Shown here: piece by piece, positions 8,321 through 17,168 of the stretch | Layout: each line of letters opens with the position of its first letter | How positions within the stretch are numbered: position 1 is the stretch's first letter | Assembly (NCBI GenBank): GCA_017430325.1 | Contig: JAFRNE010000028.1 | Coordinates: 1 to 64,000, forward strand | Origin: Eubacterium sp. | GTDB taxonomy: Bacteria > Bacillota > Clostridia > Lachnospirales > Lachnospiraceae | Direction of reading: 5' to 3' | DNA length: 64,000 bases | Position numbers and translations under genes: made by a program | Notes under the pieces: generated by a model | What the model was told of the DNA's origin: nothing | Database searches by the model: none | The model's input: only the letters and a program-made list of their open reading frames with translations

Positions 8321-9520
8321 ATGCCAGATGCAAGTAAACTCAGTACGATCCCTGTAGGTCAGTTAGGCCTGCTGCCACTTGAAAGCAGCTTCTCTTTAGG
8401 GAAGAAGGTAGACAACTATTTGGTTAAGTGGAGAAAGGAAAGACTTGCCAAGGAACCGAAGGAGAGTATTATATTTGACGGCTACGAGCAGGATACTTAC
8501 ATCCTTAATTCAAGCTGCCCAAGATTTGCTTCAGGTGAGGCTAAGGGAACTCTTAAGGGTTCAGTCCGCGGTAAAGATATCTTCATTATGGTGGATGTCG
8601 GAAACTACAGCATAGAGTATACACAGAGCGGTATCAAGAAGCCAATGTCACCGGATGATCATTATCAGGATCTTAAGAGGATCATCGCAGCAGTCGGAGG
8701 TAAGGGAAGAAGAATAAATGTCATCATGCCTTTCCTCTATGAGAGTAGACAGCACAAGCGTACAAGCCGTGAGTCTCTTGACTGTGCACTCGCACTTCAG
8801 GAGCTTATAGGAATGGGCGTTGAAAATATAATCACTTTTGATGCACACGATCCAAGAGTTCAGAATGCAATTCCTCTCAGCGGATTTGAAAATGTTATGC
8901 CAACATATCAGTTCATCAAGTGTCTCCTCCGTACGACACCTGATCTTCAGCTTGATTCAGAGCATCTCATGATCATAAGCCCGGACGAGGGAGCTATGCA
9001 CAGAGCTATCTACTTCGCTAACCACTTCGGTGTTGATGTAGGTATGTTCTACAAGAGAAGAGATTATACAAGGATAGTTAACGGAAAGAATCCTATCGTT
9101 GCACATGAATTCCTTGGTGATGATGTTGCAGGCAAGGATGTTATCATTATCGATGATATGATCGCTTCAGGCGAGAGTATGCTTGATGTTGCAAAAGAGC
9201 TTAAGAACAGAAAGGCAAGAAGAGTTTACTGCCTTGCAACCTTTGGTCTCTTTACAGCAGGACTTCAGATCTTCGACGAAGCAAAGAAGGATGGCATCAT
9301 CGAGAAGGTTATCACAACAAATGTAACCTATCAGAAGCCTGAACTTTTCGATAGAGATTGGTATGAGTCAGCAGATATGAGCAAATATATCGCTTACCTT
9401 ATCGATCACATCAACCATGATGCTTCTATCAGTGATCTCCTTGATCAGTCTGAGAGAATACAGGCACGTATCAGCGAGTATAAAGTTAAACATACTATCT
9501 CAGACAACTACGAAGGCTAA
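8321..9520 (+). CDS. prs: Ribose-phosphate pyrophosphokinase, long form
   Basis: The enzyme makes PRPP from ribose-5-phosphate and ATP for nucleotide, His and Trp synthesis. The PRPP-binding loop 'DVIIIDDMIASGESML' lies near residue 270, and the 'SRQHKRTSRESLD' segment near 145 matches the flexible-loop/ATP region. At 399 residues it is about 80 longer than the usual ~315, owing to an N-terminal extension and insertions. It is therefore a divergent long form, still with the catalytic signatures present. AGGAGG precedes the ATG. It stands alone between the dnaC-like gene and the ilvE promoter. Confidence 0.9.
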   Translation: MPDASKLSTIPVGQLGLLPLESSFSLGKKVDNYLVKWRKERLAKEPKESIIFDGYEQDTYILNSSCPRFASGEAKGTLKGSVRGKDIFIMVDVGNYSIEYTQSGIKKPMSPDDHYQDLKRIIAAVGGKGRRINVIMPFLYESRQHKRTSRESLDCALALQELIGMGVENIITFDAHDPRVQNAIPLSGFENVMPTYQFIKCLLRTTPDLQLDSEHLMIISPDEGAMHRAIYFANHFGVDVGMFYKRRDYTRIVNGKNPIVAHEFLGDDVAGKDVIIIDDMIASGESMLDVAKELKNRKARRVYCLATFGLFTAGLQIFDEAKKDGIIEKVITTNVTYQKPELFDRDWYESADMSKYIAYLIDHINHDASISDLLDQSERIQARISEYKVKHTISDNYEG

Positions 9521-9598
9521 TTATTTTAAGAAAAACAGAACCTCATGAAAAAATATTAGGGGAATCTTCTTATTTTTGAAAAAATGTAAGGTTTTGTC

Positions 9599-9626
9599 TT
9601 GACGAAGGTAAAATAAAGAGTAAAAT
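9599..9626 (+). promoter_or_regulatory. ilvE promoter
   Basis: TTGACG, a 16 bp spacer and TAAAAT. The start codon follows about 63 bp later. Confidence 0.6.
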
Positions 9627-9689
9627 ATATTTTATTCACGTGCTGGATAAAAACAGCCGCAAAAAACGATTGATGGGAGATGAACTGAA

Positions 9690-10712
9690 ATGGCAAAGAA
9701 AGATATTGACTGGGGAAGCCTTGGATTCGGATATATGGAGACAGATGTAAGTTATGTTTCCAACTTTAAGAATGGTGCATGGGATGATGGTGTCCTTACG
9801 GATAATCATACTATCACAATGAGTGAGTGTGCATGCGTGCTTCACTATTCACAGTCATGCTTTGAGGGACTTAAGGCATATACAACAGAAGATGGACACA
9901 TTGTAACATTCCGTCCTGACCTTAACGCACAGAGAATGATGGATACATGTAAGAGACTGGAAATGGCTGTATTTCCTGAGGAGAGATTCATCGATGCAGT
10001 TGAAAAGGTAGTTAAGGGAAATATCGACTGGGTTCCACCATATGGTTCAGGCGCAACACTTTATATAAGACCTTTTATGTTTGGTTCTAATTCCGTTATC
10101 GGAGTTAAGCCAGCTGATGAGTATCAGTTTAGAATTCTTACAACACCTGTAGGTCCTTACTTCAAGGGCGGCGCAAAGCCAATCTACATCAGAGTAAGTG
10201 ATTTCGACAGAGCAGCACCTCATGGTACAGGTCACATCAAGGCCGGTCTTAACTATGCAATGAGCCTTCATGCAATTGTTGATGCTCATAAGAACGGTTT
10301 CGATGAGAATATGTATCTTGATCCTGCTTCAAGAACTAAGGTTGAGGAGACCGGTGGAGCAAATATGATCTTCATCAAGGGTAATAAGTTTATTACTCCA
10401 AAGTCAAGCAGTATCCTTCCTTCAGTAACACGTCGTTCACTTGAGGTTGTTGCTAAGGATTACCTCGGTATGGAGGTTGAGGAGAGAGAAGTTTATCTTG
10501 AGGAGCTTGATGGCTTCGATGAGTGCGGTCTCTGCGGTACAGCTGCAGTTATCTCACCTGTTGGCAAGATAAATGATCATGGCAGAGACATCTGCTTCCC
10601 AAGCGGAATGGAAGAGATGGGACCTACAACCAAGAAGCTTTATGATACTCTTACAGGTATCCAGATGGGCAGGATCGAAGCTCCTAAGGGCTGGATCAAG
10701 GTTATTGAGTAA
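9690..10712 (+). CDS. ilvE: Branched-chain amino-acid aminotransferase
   Basis: A fold-type IV PLP aminotransferase of 340 residues that interconverts Leu, Ile and Val with their 2-oxo acids. The family signatures are 'CFEGLKAY' near residue 60, 'LYIRPFMFGS' near 125, the PLP-lysine region 'SRTKVEETGGANM' near 215, and 'GTAAVISPVG' near 285. Length matches the longer (about 340-360 residue) branch common in clostridia. It has its own promoter upstream and a hairpin terminator right after the stop, so it is probably monocistronic. Confidence 0.94.
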   Translation: MAKKDIDWGSLGFGYMETDVSYVSNFKNGAWDDGVLTDNHTITMSECACVLHYSQSCFEGLKAYTTEDGHIVTFRPDLNAQRMMDTCKRLEMAVFPEERFIDAVEKVVKGNIDWVPPYGSGATLYIRPFMFGSNSVIGVKPADEYQFRILTTPVGPYFKGGAKPIYIRVSDFDRAAPHGTGHIKAGLNYAMSLHAIVDAHKNGFDENMYLDPASRTKVEETGGANMIFIKGNKFITPKSSSILPSVTRRSLEVVAKDYLGMEVEEREVYLEELDGFDECGLCGTAAVISPVGKINDHGRDICFPSGMEEMGPTTKKLYDTLTGIQMGRIEAPKGWIKVIE

Positions 10713-10730
10713 TATTAAATATGTTTATGG

Positions 10731-10759
10731 ATCACCTCGGTTTATCCGGGGTGATTTTT
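10731..10759 (+). terminator. ilvE intrinsic terminator
   Basis: A 10 bp stem (10731-10740 with 10746-10755, one G.T pair) with a 5-base loop, followed by TTTTTA. Confidence 0.8.
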
Positions 10760-10764
10760 ATAGT

Positions 10765-10944
10765 ATGGTGAATATGAAAAATAAAGAGAAAAATAAAAAA
10801 CTAGTTGGGAAAGCTGCAGCGATAGGCACTGTTGGCAGTGCTGTATTTCTTGCTCTGGGCTGGCCATTCTTTCATTTCATTGCATATGCGGCGAAGGAGT
10901 TTTATGAGAGCAAGCTGGAAGAGTTCTTTGCAAAAACCAAGTAA
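10765..10944 (+). CDS. Small membrane protein, unknown
   Basis: A 59-residue (or 56-residue, from ATG 10774) ORF with a Lys-rich N terminus, one hydrophobic segment (about residues 18-42, 'GSAVFLALGWPFFHF') and a charged C-terminal helix. Codon use looks coding and a clean terminator lies 50 bp downstream. Against it, no convincing ribosome site precedes either ATG, and the first start lies directly behind the ilvE terminator. No family is recognised. Confidence 0.45.
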   Translation: MVNMKNKEKNKKLVGKAAAIGTVGSAVFLALGWPFFHFIAYAAKEFYESKLEEFFAKTK

Positions 10945-10953
10945 TAAAAGCAA

Positions 10954-11289
10954 TTATAAATAACGACTGATCAGAGTCGGTTGGTATGAATGATAATAAG
11001 AGTGCTGTGCAGGCACTCTTATTTTTATGCTCTGATGAAGAACGTGATCGATGTTAGCAGTGTTTTTCTCCATAAGTGAAAATATGTCTTTGATGGTCTT
11101 ATCCTCGGCTGCATTTATCAGCGCGGGGATATTTTCATAATGATTATAAAAGGTACTGCGGACGATGCCGGCCTTCTTGATAACATCCGAAACGGTTATC
11201 TTCTCAAGATCCTTCTCCTTAAGGAGCAGGAAGAAAGCTTCGTATAAAGCGTCCTCAGCAGTGCTGTAGCGTTCATCTGATTCGTTCAT
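10954..11289 (-). pseudogene. Truncated TetR-family regulator
   Basis: The first 60 or so residues are a standard TetR DNA-binding domain: 'EKDLEKITVSDVIKKAGIVR', then 'STFYNHYENIPALI'. TetR regulators normally run to about 190 residues with a large ligand-binding domain; this one stops at 111. Its last roughly 25 codons are encoded by an intrinsic terminator hairpin (10995-11026) and the spacer beyond it, so the true coding part probably ends near 11025. It could be a decayed gene or a stand-alone DNA-binding fragment. No frame continuing the ligand domain was found downstream. Confidence 0.6.
10995..11026. terminator. Strong intrinsic terminator inside the TetR reading frame
   Basis: A perfect 11 bp stem (10995-11005 with 11013-11023) is followed by ATTTTTAT on the plus strand. 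It would end the small membrane-protein transcript. Confidence 0.8.
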
Positions 11290-11380
11290 GTAAAACTTCT
11301 TTAATATAATATAGACGTTATTATATCAGATTACGCCCTTAAATAATATATTTTTTTGAGGTATTAATCTGCTCCTTAAT

Positions 11381-11409
11381 TTGACATAAATACCTTCGGG
11401 TAGTAGAAT
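11381..11409 (+). promoter_or_regulatory. Promoter of the exporter operon
   Basis: TTGACA, a 17 bp spacer and TAGAAT, ending 28 bp before the permease start at 11438. Confidence 0.75.
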
Positions 11410-11437
11410 GTGCCTTGAATATTTAAGGAGTATCTGC

Positions 11438-12205
11438 ATGAAGGAAAGCCTTGGACAGGATATTTTCATAATGAAGGAGTTGGTCAGAAAGGGGATAAGG
11501 CTGAAATACAGAAGGTCTTACCTCGGAATACTCTGGTCGTTGCTTGAACCGCTGCTTACTATGGTTGTTCTGACCATAGTTTTTGGCACGCTCTTTAACG
11601 TGAAGGAGAAGACCTTCCCGGTATATATCCTGACAGGAAGACTGCTTTACGGTTTCTTCTCCCAGGGCAGCAAGGAAGCTCTTCGTTCAATCAGAGCGAA
11701 CGGTTCCATGATCAAGAAGGTATATGTAAATAAGCTGCTTTATCCGATCTCGGGAGTGTTTTTTAATTACATCATCTTCCTTATCTCGCTGGTGGTCCTT
11801 GCGGCAGTGGCACTGTGCTTCAAGGTTTATCCGACGGTTTATCTGGTACAGATAATCGTGCCGCTTATGAATCTGCTGATACTTACTATAGGAGTCGGAC
11901 TGATGCTTTCGACGATAGGAGTATTCTTCAGGGATATGGAATATCTGTGGAATGTATTTCTGATGTTGATAATGTATACCTGCGCGATATTCTACAAGCC
12001 GGAGAAGCTTCTTACGAGTGATTATGCGCTGATACTTAAAGCTAATCCACTCTACTGTATCATATCGAATTTCAGAAGCTGCATATTCGGCGAGGCGATG
12101 AATATGAATTATGTGCTGTATTCCTTTGGCTTTGGAGTTGCGACAGTGGTGATCGGGCTTCTGATGTTCAAGAAACTTGAGGATAGATTTATTCTTAATA
12201 TATAA
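11438..12205 (+). CDS. ABC-2 polysaccharide/teichoic-acid export permease
   Basis: A 255-residue integral membrane permease of the ABC-2 type (TagG/Wzm/RfbA group) with about six hydrophobic segments. The N-terminal 'RKGIRLKYRRSYLGILWSLL' pattern is characteristic of exporters of undecaprenyl-linked polysaccharides or teichoic acids. The ATG at 11438 is chosen because AAGGAG ends 7 bp upstream; the earlier ATG at 11408 would lie within the -10 box. The ATPase gene follows after 17 bp and uppP after that, so transport and lipid-carrier recycling are grouped. The exported glycan is not identifiable. Confidence 0.88.
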   Translation: MKESLGQDIFIMKELVRKGIRLKYRRSYLGILWSLLEPLLTMVVLTIVFGTLFNVKEKTFPVYILTGRLLYGFFSQGSKEALRSIRANGSMIKKVYVNKLLYPISGVFFNYIIFLISLVVLAAVALCFKVYPTVYLVQIIVPLMNLLILTIGVGLMLSTIGVFFRDMEYLWNVFLMLIMYTCAIFYKPEKLLTSDYALILKANPLYCIISNFRSCIFGEAMNMNYVLYSFGFGVATVVIGLLMFKKLEDRFILNI

Positions 12206-12222
12206 ACAAGAAAGACATAATT

Positions 12223-12996
12223 ATGGGAAACACAAAAGAAAAAATCCATAATGATGCCCTGGGTAAAACGCTGGTGGTGGATAATGTCGGCATGCGCTTC
12301 AATCTCAGTAAGGAAAAGGTCGACAGCCTGAAGGAGTATTTTATCAAGTTTGCAAAACGTGAGCTGAAATACGATGAATTCTGGGCGCTTCGCAATGTGA
12401 GCTTTTCACTGGAGAAGGGTGACAGACTCGGAATACTCGGACTGAACGGTGCAGGAAAGAGTACGCTGCTGAAGGTTGTTGCAGGCGTATTTAAGCCGAC
12501 TGAAGGAACGGTTGAGCGTGAGGGCGTGCTTGCGCCGCTGATCGAACTCGGTGCGGGCTTCGATATGCAGTATACCGGGCGTGAAAATATATATCTCTAC
12601 GGTGCGGTTCTGGGCTACAGACGAAAGTTTATCGATGAGAAGCTGGATGAGATAATCGACTTTTCTGAATTAAGAGACTTTATTGATGTTCCTCTTAAGA
12701 ATTATTCCTCAGGTATGAGGGCGAGACTGGGCTTCTCGATAGCGACGGTGGTGGAGCCGGATATTCTGATCCTGGATGAGATACTTTCTGTCGGCGATGC
12801 AAAGTTCAGAAAGAAGAGTGAAGCGAGACTGATGAATCTGATCGATAAGGGAGTGACGGTGCTGTTTGTTTCACACAATACCGACCAGGTCAGGAGAATA
12901 TGCAATAAAGCACTTATCCTTGAAAAGGGAACAGTCACGGCGATCGGTGATGTAAATGAGATCGCTGATAAATATGATGAGCTGACTGCCAAATAA
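12223..12996 (+). CDS. ABC exporter ATPase, TagH/Wzt-like
   Basis: A 257-residue nucleotide-binding subunit pairing with the permease upstream. Walker A 'GLNGAGKSTLLK' lies near residue 75, signature 'NYSSGMRARLGFS' near 162, Walker B 'ILILDEILSVGDAKF' near 182, and the switch His in 'VLFVSHN' near 218. 'LIELGAGFDMQYTGRENIYLYG' spacing is typical of the polysaccharide/teichoic-acid subfamily. It lacks the extra C-terminal carbohydrate-binding domain of some Wzt proteins, so cargo is probably not selected by a terminal glycan cap. Confidence 0.92.
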   Translation: MGNTKEKIHNDALGKTLVVDNVGMRFNLSKEKVDSLKEYFIKFAKRELKYDEFWALRNVSFSLEKGDRLGILGLNGAGKSTLLKVVAGVFKPTEGTVEREGVLAPLIELGAGFDMQYTGRENIYLYGAVLGYRRKFIDEKLDEIIDFSELRDFIDVPLKNYSSGMRARLGFSIATVVEPDILILDEILSVGDAKFRKKSEARLMNLIDKGVTVLFVSHNTDQVRRICNKALILEKGTVTAIGDVNEIADKYDELTAK

Positions 12997-13016
12997 ATAA
13001 AAGAAGAGGTTAAAAG

Positions 13017-13850
13017 ATGGACATTATTGAATTGATCAAAGTTATTATTCTGGGAATAATCGAAGGTATCACCGAGTGGCTGCCAATAAGCAGTACCGGA
13101 CATATGATACTTGCCGATGAGTTTATCAAGCTTAAGGCTGCACAGGAATTTAAAGATATGTTCTTCGTGGTAATACAGCTGGGCGCGATACTTGCGGTGG
13201 TTGTAATATATTTCAAGAAATTGTGGCCTTTCGGTATGAAGGATGGCAGAGTCATCGCCAAGAAGAATACATGGATCATGTGGTTTAAGGTTATTGTCGC
13301 ATGTATTCCGGCGTCTGTGCTGGGAATACTCCTTGATGACTGGATGGATGAGAACCTTCATACACCGGTCGTTATTGCGATCATGCTTATAGTTTACGGT
13401 ATCTGGTTTATCGTTATTGAGAAGAGAAATAAGGGCAAAGAGTTCGAGGTGAACAGCATCGATGAGCTTTCATATAAGAAGGCCTTCGGAATAGGTGCAT
13501 TTCAGGTGCTGTCGCTTATACCGGGAACCTCAAGATCAGGTTCGACCATAATCGGTGGTCTTACCCTTGGTGTTGCCAGACCGGTTGTTGCAGAGTTCAC
13601 ATTCTTCCTCGGAATACCGATCATGTTCGGGGCAAGCTTTGTGAAGATAATGAAATTCGGCTTTGATTTCACAAGCACAGAGCTTGTATGGCTGGCAGTC
13701 GGAATGGTTGTTGCGTTCCTTGTTTCACTCCTTGTTATCAAGCTCCTGATGAGCTATATCAGAAAGCATGATTTCAAGGTATTCGGTTACTATAGAATAG
13801 CGCTGGGTATCATCGTACTTGCTTACTTTGGAATCAAGACATTGGTTTAG
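13017..13850 (+). CDS. uppP: Undecaprenyl-diphosphatase
   Basis: An integral membrane phosphatase (BacA/UppP) of 277 residues that converts undecaprenyl diphosphate to the monophosphate, recycling the carrier for peptidoglycan and other surface polymers. Both family motifs are present: '[17 protein letters not shown]' at residues 11-27 and '[14 protein letters not shown]' near 172. About eight hydrophobic segments are visible. It starts 20 bp after the ABC ATPase and ends at a terminator, so it is the last gene of the exporter operon. Bacitracin tolerance is a known by-product of this family. Confidence 0.96.
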   Translation: MDIIELIKVIILGIIEGITEWLPISSTGHMILADEFIKLKAAQEFKDMFFVVIQLGAILAVVVIYFKKLWPFGMKDGRVIAKKNTWIMWFKVIVACIPASVLGILLDDWMDENLHTPVVIAIMLIVYGIWFIVIEKRNKGKEFEVNSIDELSYKKAFGIGAFQVLSLIPGTSRSGSTIIGGLTLGVARPVVAEFTFFLGIPIMFGASFVKIMKFGFDFTSTELVWLAVGMVVAFLVSLLVIKLLMSYIRKHDFKVFGYYRIALGIIVLAYFGIKTLV

Positions 13851-13854
13851 GATT

Positions 13855-13896
13855 AAAGCTTTCTGCGTGAGGTTTTTCGCGCAGGAAGCTTTTTTC
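13855..13896 (+). terminator. uppP operon terminator
   Basis: A 13 bp stem (13855-13867 with 13880-13892, one wobble) and a run of six T. Confidence 0.85.
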
Positions 13897-14031
13897 ATAA
13901 ATGAAAATGATTTATGAAGACACCCATATGTGTTATGATGAAGCTGTAAAATAAATACTGTAGTGATATGATGATTATTATGATGCAGTGACATTGATCT
14001 TATTTTAAATTTTAAAAATGGAGCGGTAGAT

Positions 14032-14898
14032 ATGTTGATACGATTAGATAAATATCTTGCCGACACCGGCTTCGGAACTAGAAGTACGGTTAAGCAGCTG
14101 ATAAAGAAAAATGCGGTAACGGTTGATGGAATAACAGCGAAGTCGCCGGATGCAAAGGTTGATACAGAGAAGTCGGTTGTTACGGTTAATGGCAAGGCTG
14201 TAGAATATGAGACATTTGAATATTATATGCTGAATAAACCGGCTGGAATCATCTCTGCATCGACAGATGTGAGAGAAAAAACGGTGGTCGACATAATCTC
14301 AGAGAAGAAAAGGCGTGACCTTTTTCCTGTTGGAAGGCTGGACAGGGATACAGTGGGACTGCTTCTAATAACTAATGATGGAGGCCTGTCGCAGAAACTG
14401 CTTGCTCCGGGTAAGCATGTTGAGAAGGTTTATCTTGTCAGGGTCACCGGAAAGGTTGATGAAGAAGATATCAAAGCTTTCGAGGAAGGCATGGATATCG
14501 GAGACGAGAAGCTGACTAAACCGGCGAGACTAATGATAAAACGCATCGGTATGTACAATACCGCAGCACAGCGCTTTGTTAAGAATGATGTATTTGATCC
14601 GGAGGCGAACACTGAGGTCGGTGTAGATACGATTTTGAAGGATGATGGTAAAACAGCTTCTGTAACGGACATGGGAGCTAACCTGCAGACGATAACGGAA
14701 CTTGTGTCAGAAGCAGAGGTTACGCTTACAGAAGGCCGCTTCCACCAAATTAAAAGGATGTTCTCGGAAAGAGGTCACGAGGTAGTTTATCTGAAACGAA
14801 TCCGTATGGGAAGTCTTCAGCTTGACGAAACGCTTAAGGAAGGCGAATACAGAAAACTGACAGAGGAAGAACTTAAAGTGTTGACCGGATGTAACTAA
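14032..14898 (+). CDS. RsuA/RluB-family pseudouridine synthase
   Basis: A 288-residue rRNA pseudouridine synthase with an N-terminal S4 RNA-binding domain (residues 3-50, 'RLDKYLADTGFGTRSTVKQLI') and a catalytic domain with the invariant Asp in 'FPVGRLDRDTVGLLLITNDG' near residue 105. 'EGRFHQIKRMF' near 240 is the C-terminal family motif. It exceeds the usual ~240 residues because of an insertion of about 45 residues at 170-215. The target site, 16S or 23S rRNA, cannot be decided. It stands alone, with the accessory island starting right after. Confidence 0.9.
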   Translation: MLIRLDKYLADTGFGTRSTVKQLIKKNAVTVDGITAKSPDAKVDTEKSVVTVNGKAVEYETFEYYMLNKPAGIISASTDVREKTVVDIISEKKRRDLFPVGRLDRDTVGLLLITNDGGLSQKLLAPGKHVEKVYLVRVTGKVDEEDIKAFEEGMDIGDEKLTKPARLMIKRIGMYNTAAQRFVKNDVFDPEANTEVGVDTILKDDGKTASVTDMGANLQTITELVSEAEVTLTEGRFHQIKRMFSERGHEVVYLKRIRMGSLQLDETLKEGEYRKLTEEELKVLTGCN

Positions 14899-14973
14899 TA
14901 CTATGTTTTAGCGAAAAGTTTGATCAAAACGAAACGAAAACGAAATTTTAAATAGCATATTTCGGTTAGGCGT

Positions 14974-16767
14974 GTGCAGCAGCTTTGTAAGGAAGGGGCA
15001 ATAGAAGGTTCTTTCAAAGAAGGTAAAAGCTGGATGATACCGGAGGATAGTATCCTAGAAGAGAAAGCTTCATACAATGTCAATCGAAGAGCTGGCCGTA
15101 AAGATAAGAAACCGCTCCCAATCGGTGTGTCAAGTTATATCGAGGCTGTAGAAAGATATTATTATGTCGATAAAACACTAATGATAAAGGATTTCATTGA
15201 TACGCTTCCGAAGGTTTCTCTTTTTACCAGACCGAGACGTTTTGGTAAAACGCTTAATATGGATATGCTGCGGGTGTATTTTGAAAAGCGTGAAGAAGAT
15301 AATTCTGTTTATTTCAAAGATAAAGCCATATGGAAGTGTGGAACAAAATATCAGGAGTATCAGGGAAAGTTTCCTGTAATATGTCTATCGTTTAAGGATG
15401 TGAAATATAATGGGTGGGAAAATGCACTGAAGGATATTTCTGAGTTGATAAGATATGAGTATCTGAGGCATGAAGAACTGTTTCGAAGCGATGCCTGTAG
15501 TAGCGCAGAAAAGGAATTCTACAGCAAGATAGCAAATGGATCGATGGATGAGGTTGAACTTGCGCATTCTCTATCATATTTATCCGTAATGCTTCATAAA
15601 CACTATGGAAAAGAAACGATCATTATCATAGATGAGTATGATACTCCTATTCATCAGGGCTTTATTAATGGATATTATGATGAGGCGGTGAGTTTTATCA
15701 GAAAGCTATTTTCAGGAGCGTTTAAAGATAATAAAAGTCTTGCATATGGATTTCTTACCGGAATTCTTCGAGTTGCGAAAGAGAGTATTTTTAGTGGGAT
15801 GAATAATCTTAAGGTCAATACTATTATGGAAGACCGTTTCAGCTCCTATTTTGGATTCACCAGACAGGAAGTGCATGACATGCTGAAATACTATAATATG
15901 CAGGATAAGATGACTGAGGTCAGGGAATGGTATGATGGTTATAGATTTGGAATAAGTGAGATTTATAACCCATGGTCAGTTATTAATTACGTTGATGAAA
16001 GGTGCGTAGCTAAAGCATTCTGGCTTTCGACAGGCAGTAATGATGTTATAGGGGATATTATTTCGGCTGCTTCAACTGATATTCTTGAGAAACTTAGAAG
16101 ACTGTTACAGGGAGAATCTGTTGTTACGTATGTTGATGTCGGAGTTATTTATCCGGAGATCAGTAACAACCCTTCGAGTATATTTAGCTTTTTGCTTGTT
16201 ACCGGATATCTGAGGAATGATGAGATCAGTCCGCAGGCAGATGGAAGCTATATGTGCAGGGTAAAGATACCAAACAAGGAGATTTCGCTGGTATATACAA
16301 GAGAAATCATTTCTAAGATTAAAGGTGATCAGGGAGAACCTGTTGCACTTCAAATAGCGCAGGCTATATTTGAGAGAAATATCAGTAAGCTTTCAGATGC
16401 TATAAATAGATATCTTACTCAGACGATAAGCTGTTATGATACTTCAAGCGAAGCGTTTTATCAGGGACTTCTTATTGGATTCTGTGCAATGCTTAGCCAT
16501 AAATATATAATAAGATCGAACCGCGAGGCGGGGCTTGGAAGATTTGATATTGAGATGAAACCGATGGTTAGTGAACTTCCGGCTTATATATTTGAGTTAA
16601 AAAACAGTAAAAACAGTAAAGAGAGTTTAGATAAGCTCGCCGAGAAGGCGTTAGAGCAGATCTGTGATAAAAAATATGATACAGATTTAAAAGCGGAAGG
16701 AGTAAAAGATATAATCAGAATCGGTATTGCTTTCCGCAACAAAGAAGCTGCAATGAAAATACTATGA
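14974..16767 (+). pseudogene. AAA-ATPase-like/PD-(D/E)XK protein, 5'-truncated
   Basis: From the GTG at 14974 this frame gives 597 residues of the AAA-ATPase-like plus PD-(D/E)XK family common in gut Firmicutes and Bacteroidetes. It has a P-loop 'RPRRFGKTLNM' near residue 83, Walker B 'IIIIDEYDTPIH' near 210, and C-terminal nuclease-like residues in 'GRFDIEMKP' and 'YIFELKNSK'. The function of the family is unresolved. The N terminus starts inside an excisionase-like HTH ('VRRVQQLCKEGAIEG'). Upstream in frame 'HIS' is preceded by TAG at 14953, with no ATG or ribosome site. The gene has therefore lost its 5' end, though the rest is open and intact. Confidence 0.72.
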
Positions 16768-16914
16768 GTTTTCCTGCTCGGAAATATGTTTCTTTAATAT
16801 CATATTAATATACTGGCTGAAGTTGCGATCGTCTTCTTCAGCCAGTTCTTTTATGCGCTCTATAACATTCTCATCCAGAGAAATACTAACCTTGATCTTA
16901 TATGGTTTCTGCAT
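16762..16914 (-). CDS. Ribbon-helix-helix DNA-binding protein (50 aa)
   Basis: A 50-residue protein starting M-Q-K-P-Y-K-I-K with the CopG/Arc ribbon-helix-helix pattern: beta strand 'KIKVSISLD', helix 'ENVIERIKELAEED', turn 'RNFS', helix 'QYINMILKKH'. Such proteins bind operators as dimers and often serve as antitoxins or autorepressors. The stop overlaps the last sense codon of the convergent AAA-ATPase-like gene. No clear ribosome site is seen before the ATG, which lowers confidence in expression but not in the fold. A link to the HipA-like pair is possible but not shown; no toxin is on the same strand. Confidence 0.65.
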   Translation of the reverse strand: MQKPYKIKVSISLDENVIERIKELAEEDDRNFSQYINMILKKHISEQENS

Positions 16915-17107
16915 GTACAATCTTGAATATAGCTACAATTATGAGCAATATTGGCTAAATATGCCGATAAATGGAAGTAAAGACTCAGCAACATGTGTTG
17001 GGGACTATCGATATAAGATAATAGGCCGGTGGTGCCGTAGTGAAACGTATATACCTGAAGATGACTAGTTAACATATAACGATACGGAGTGTAGGAAAAA
17101 ACAATTG

Positions 17108-17136
17108 TTGACACATCAAATCACATAACCTATAAT
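17108..17136 (+). promoter_or_regulatory. Consensus promoter of the HipA-like operon
   Basis: A perfect TTGACA, a 17 bp spacer and a perfect TATAAT, 32 bp before the start at 17169. The remaining gap from 16915 shows no other feature. Confidence 0.8.
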
Positions 17137-17168
17137 ATATACAAATACATACGGATTGAGGTTATGAA

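Noticed and set aside
12702-13361. 219-residue minus-strand frame
   Set aside because: It lies opposite the ABC ATPase and uppP, both with intact family motifs.
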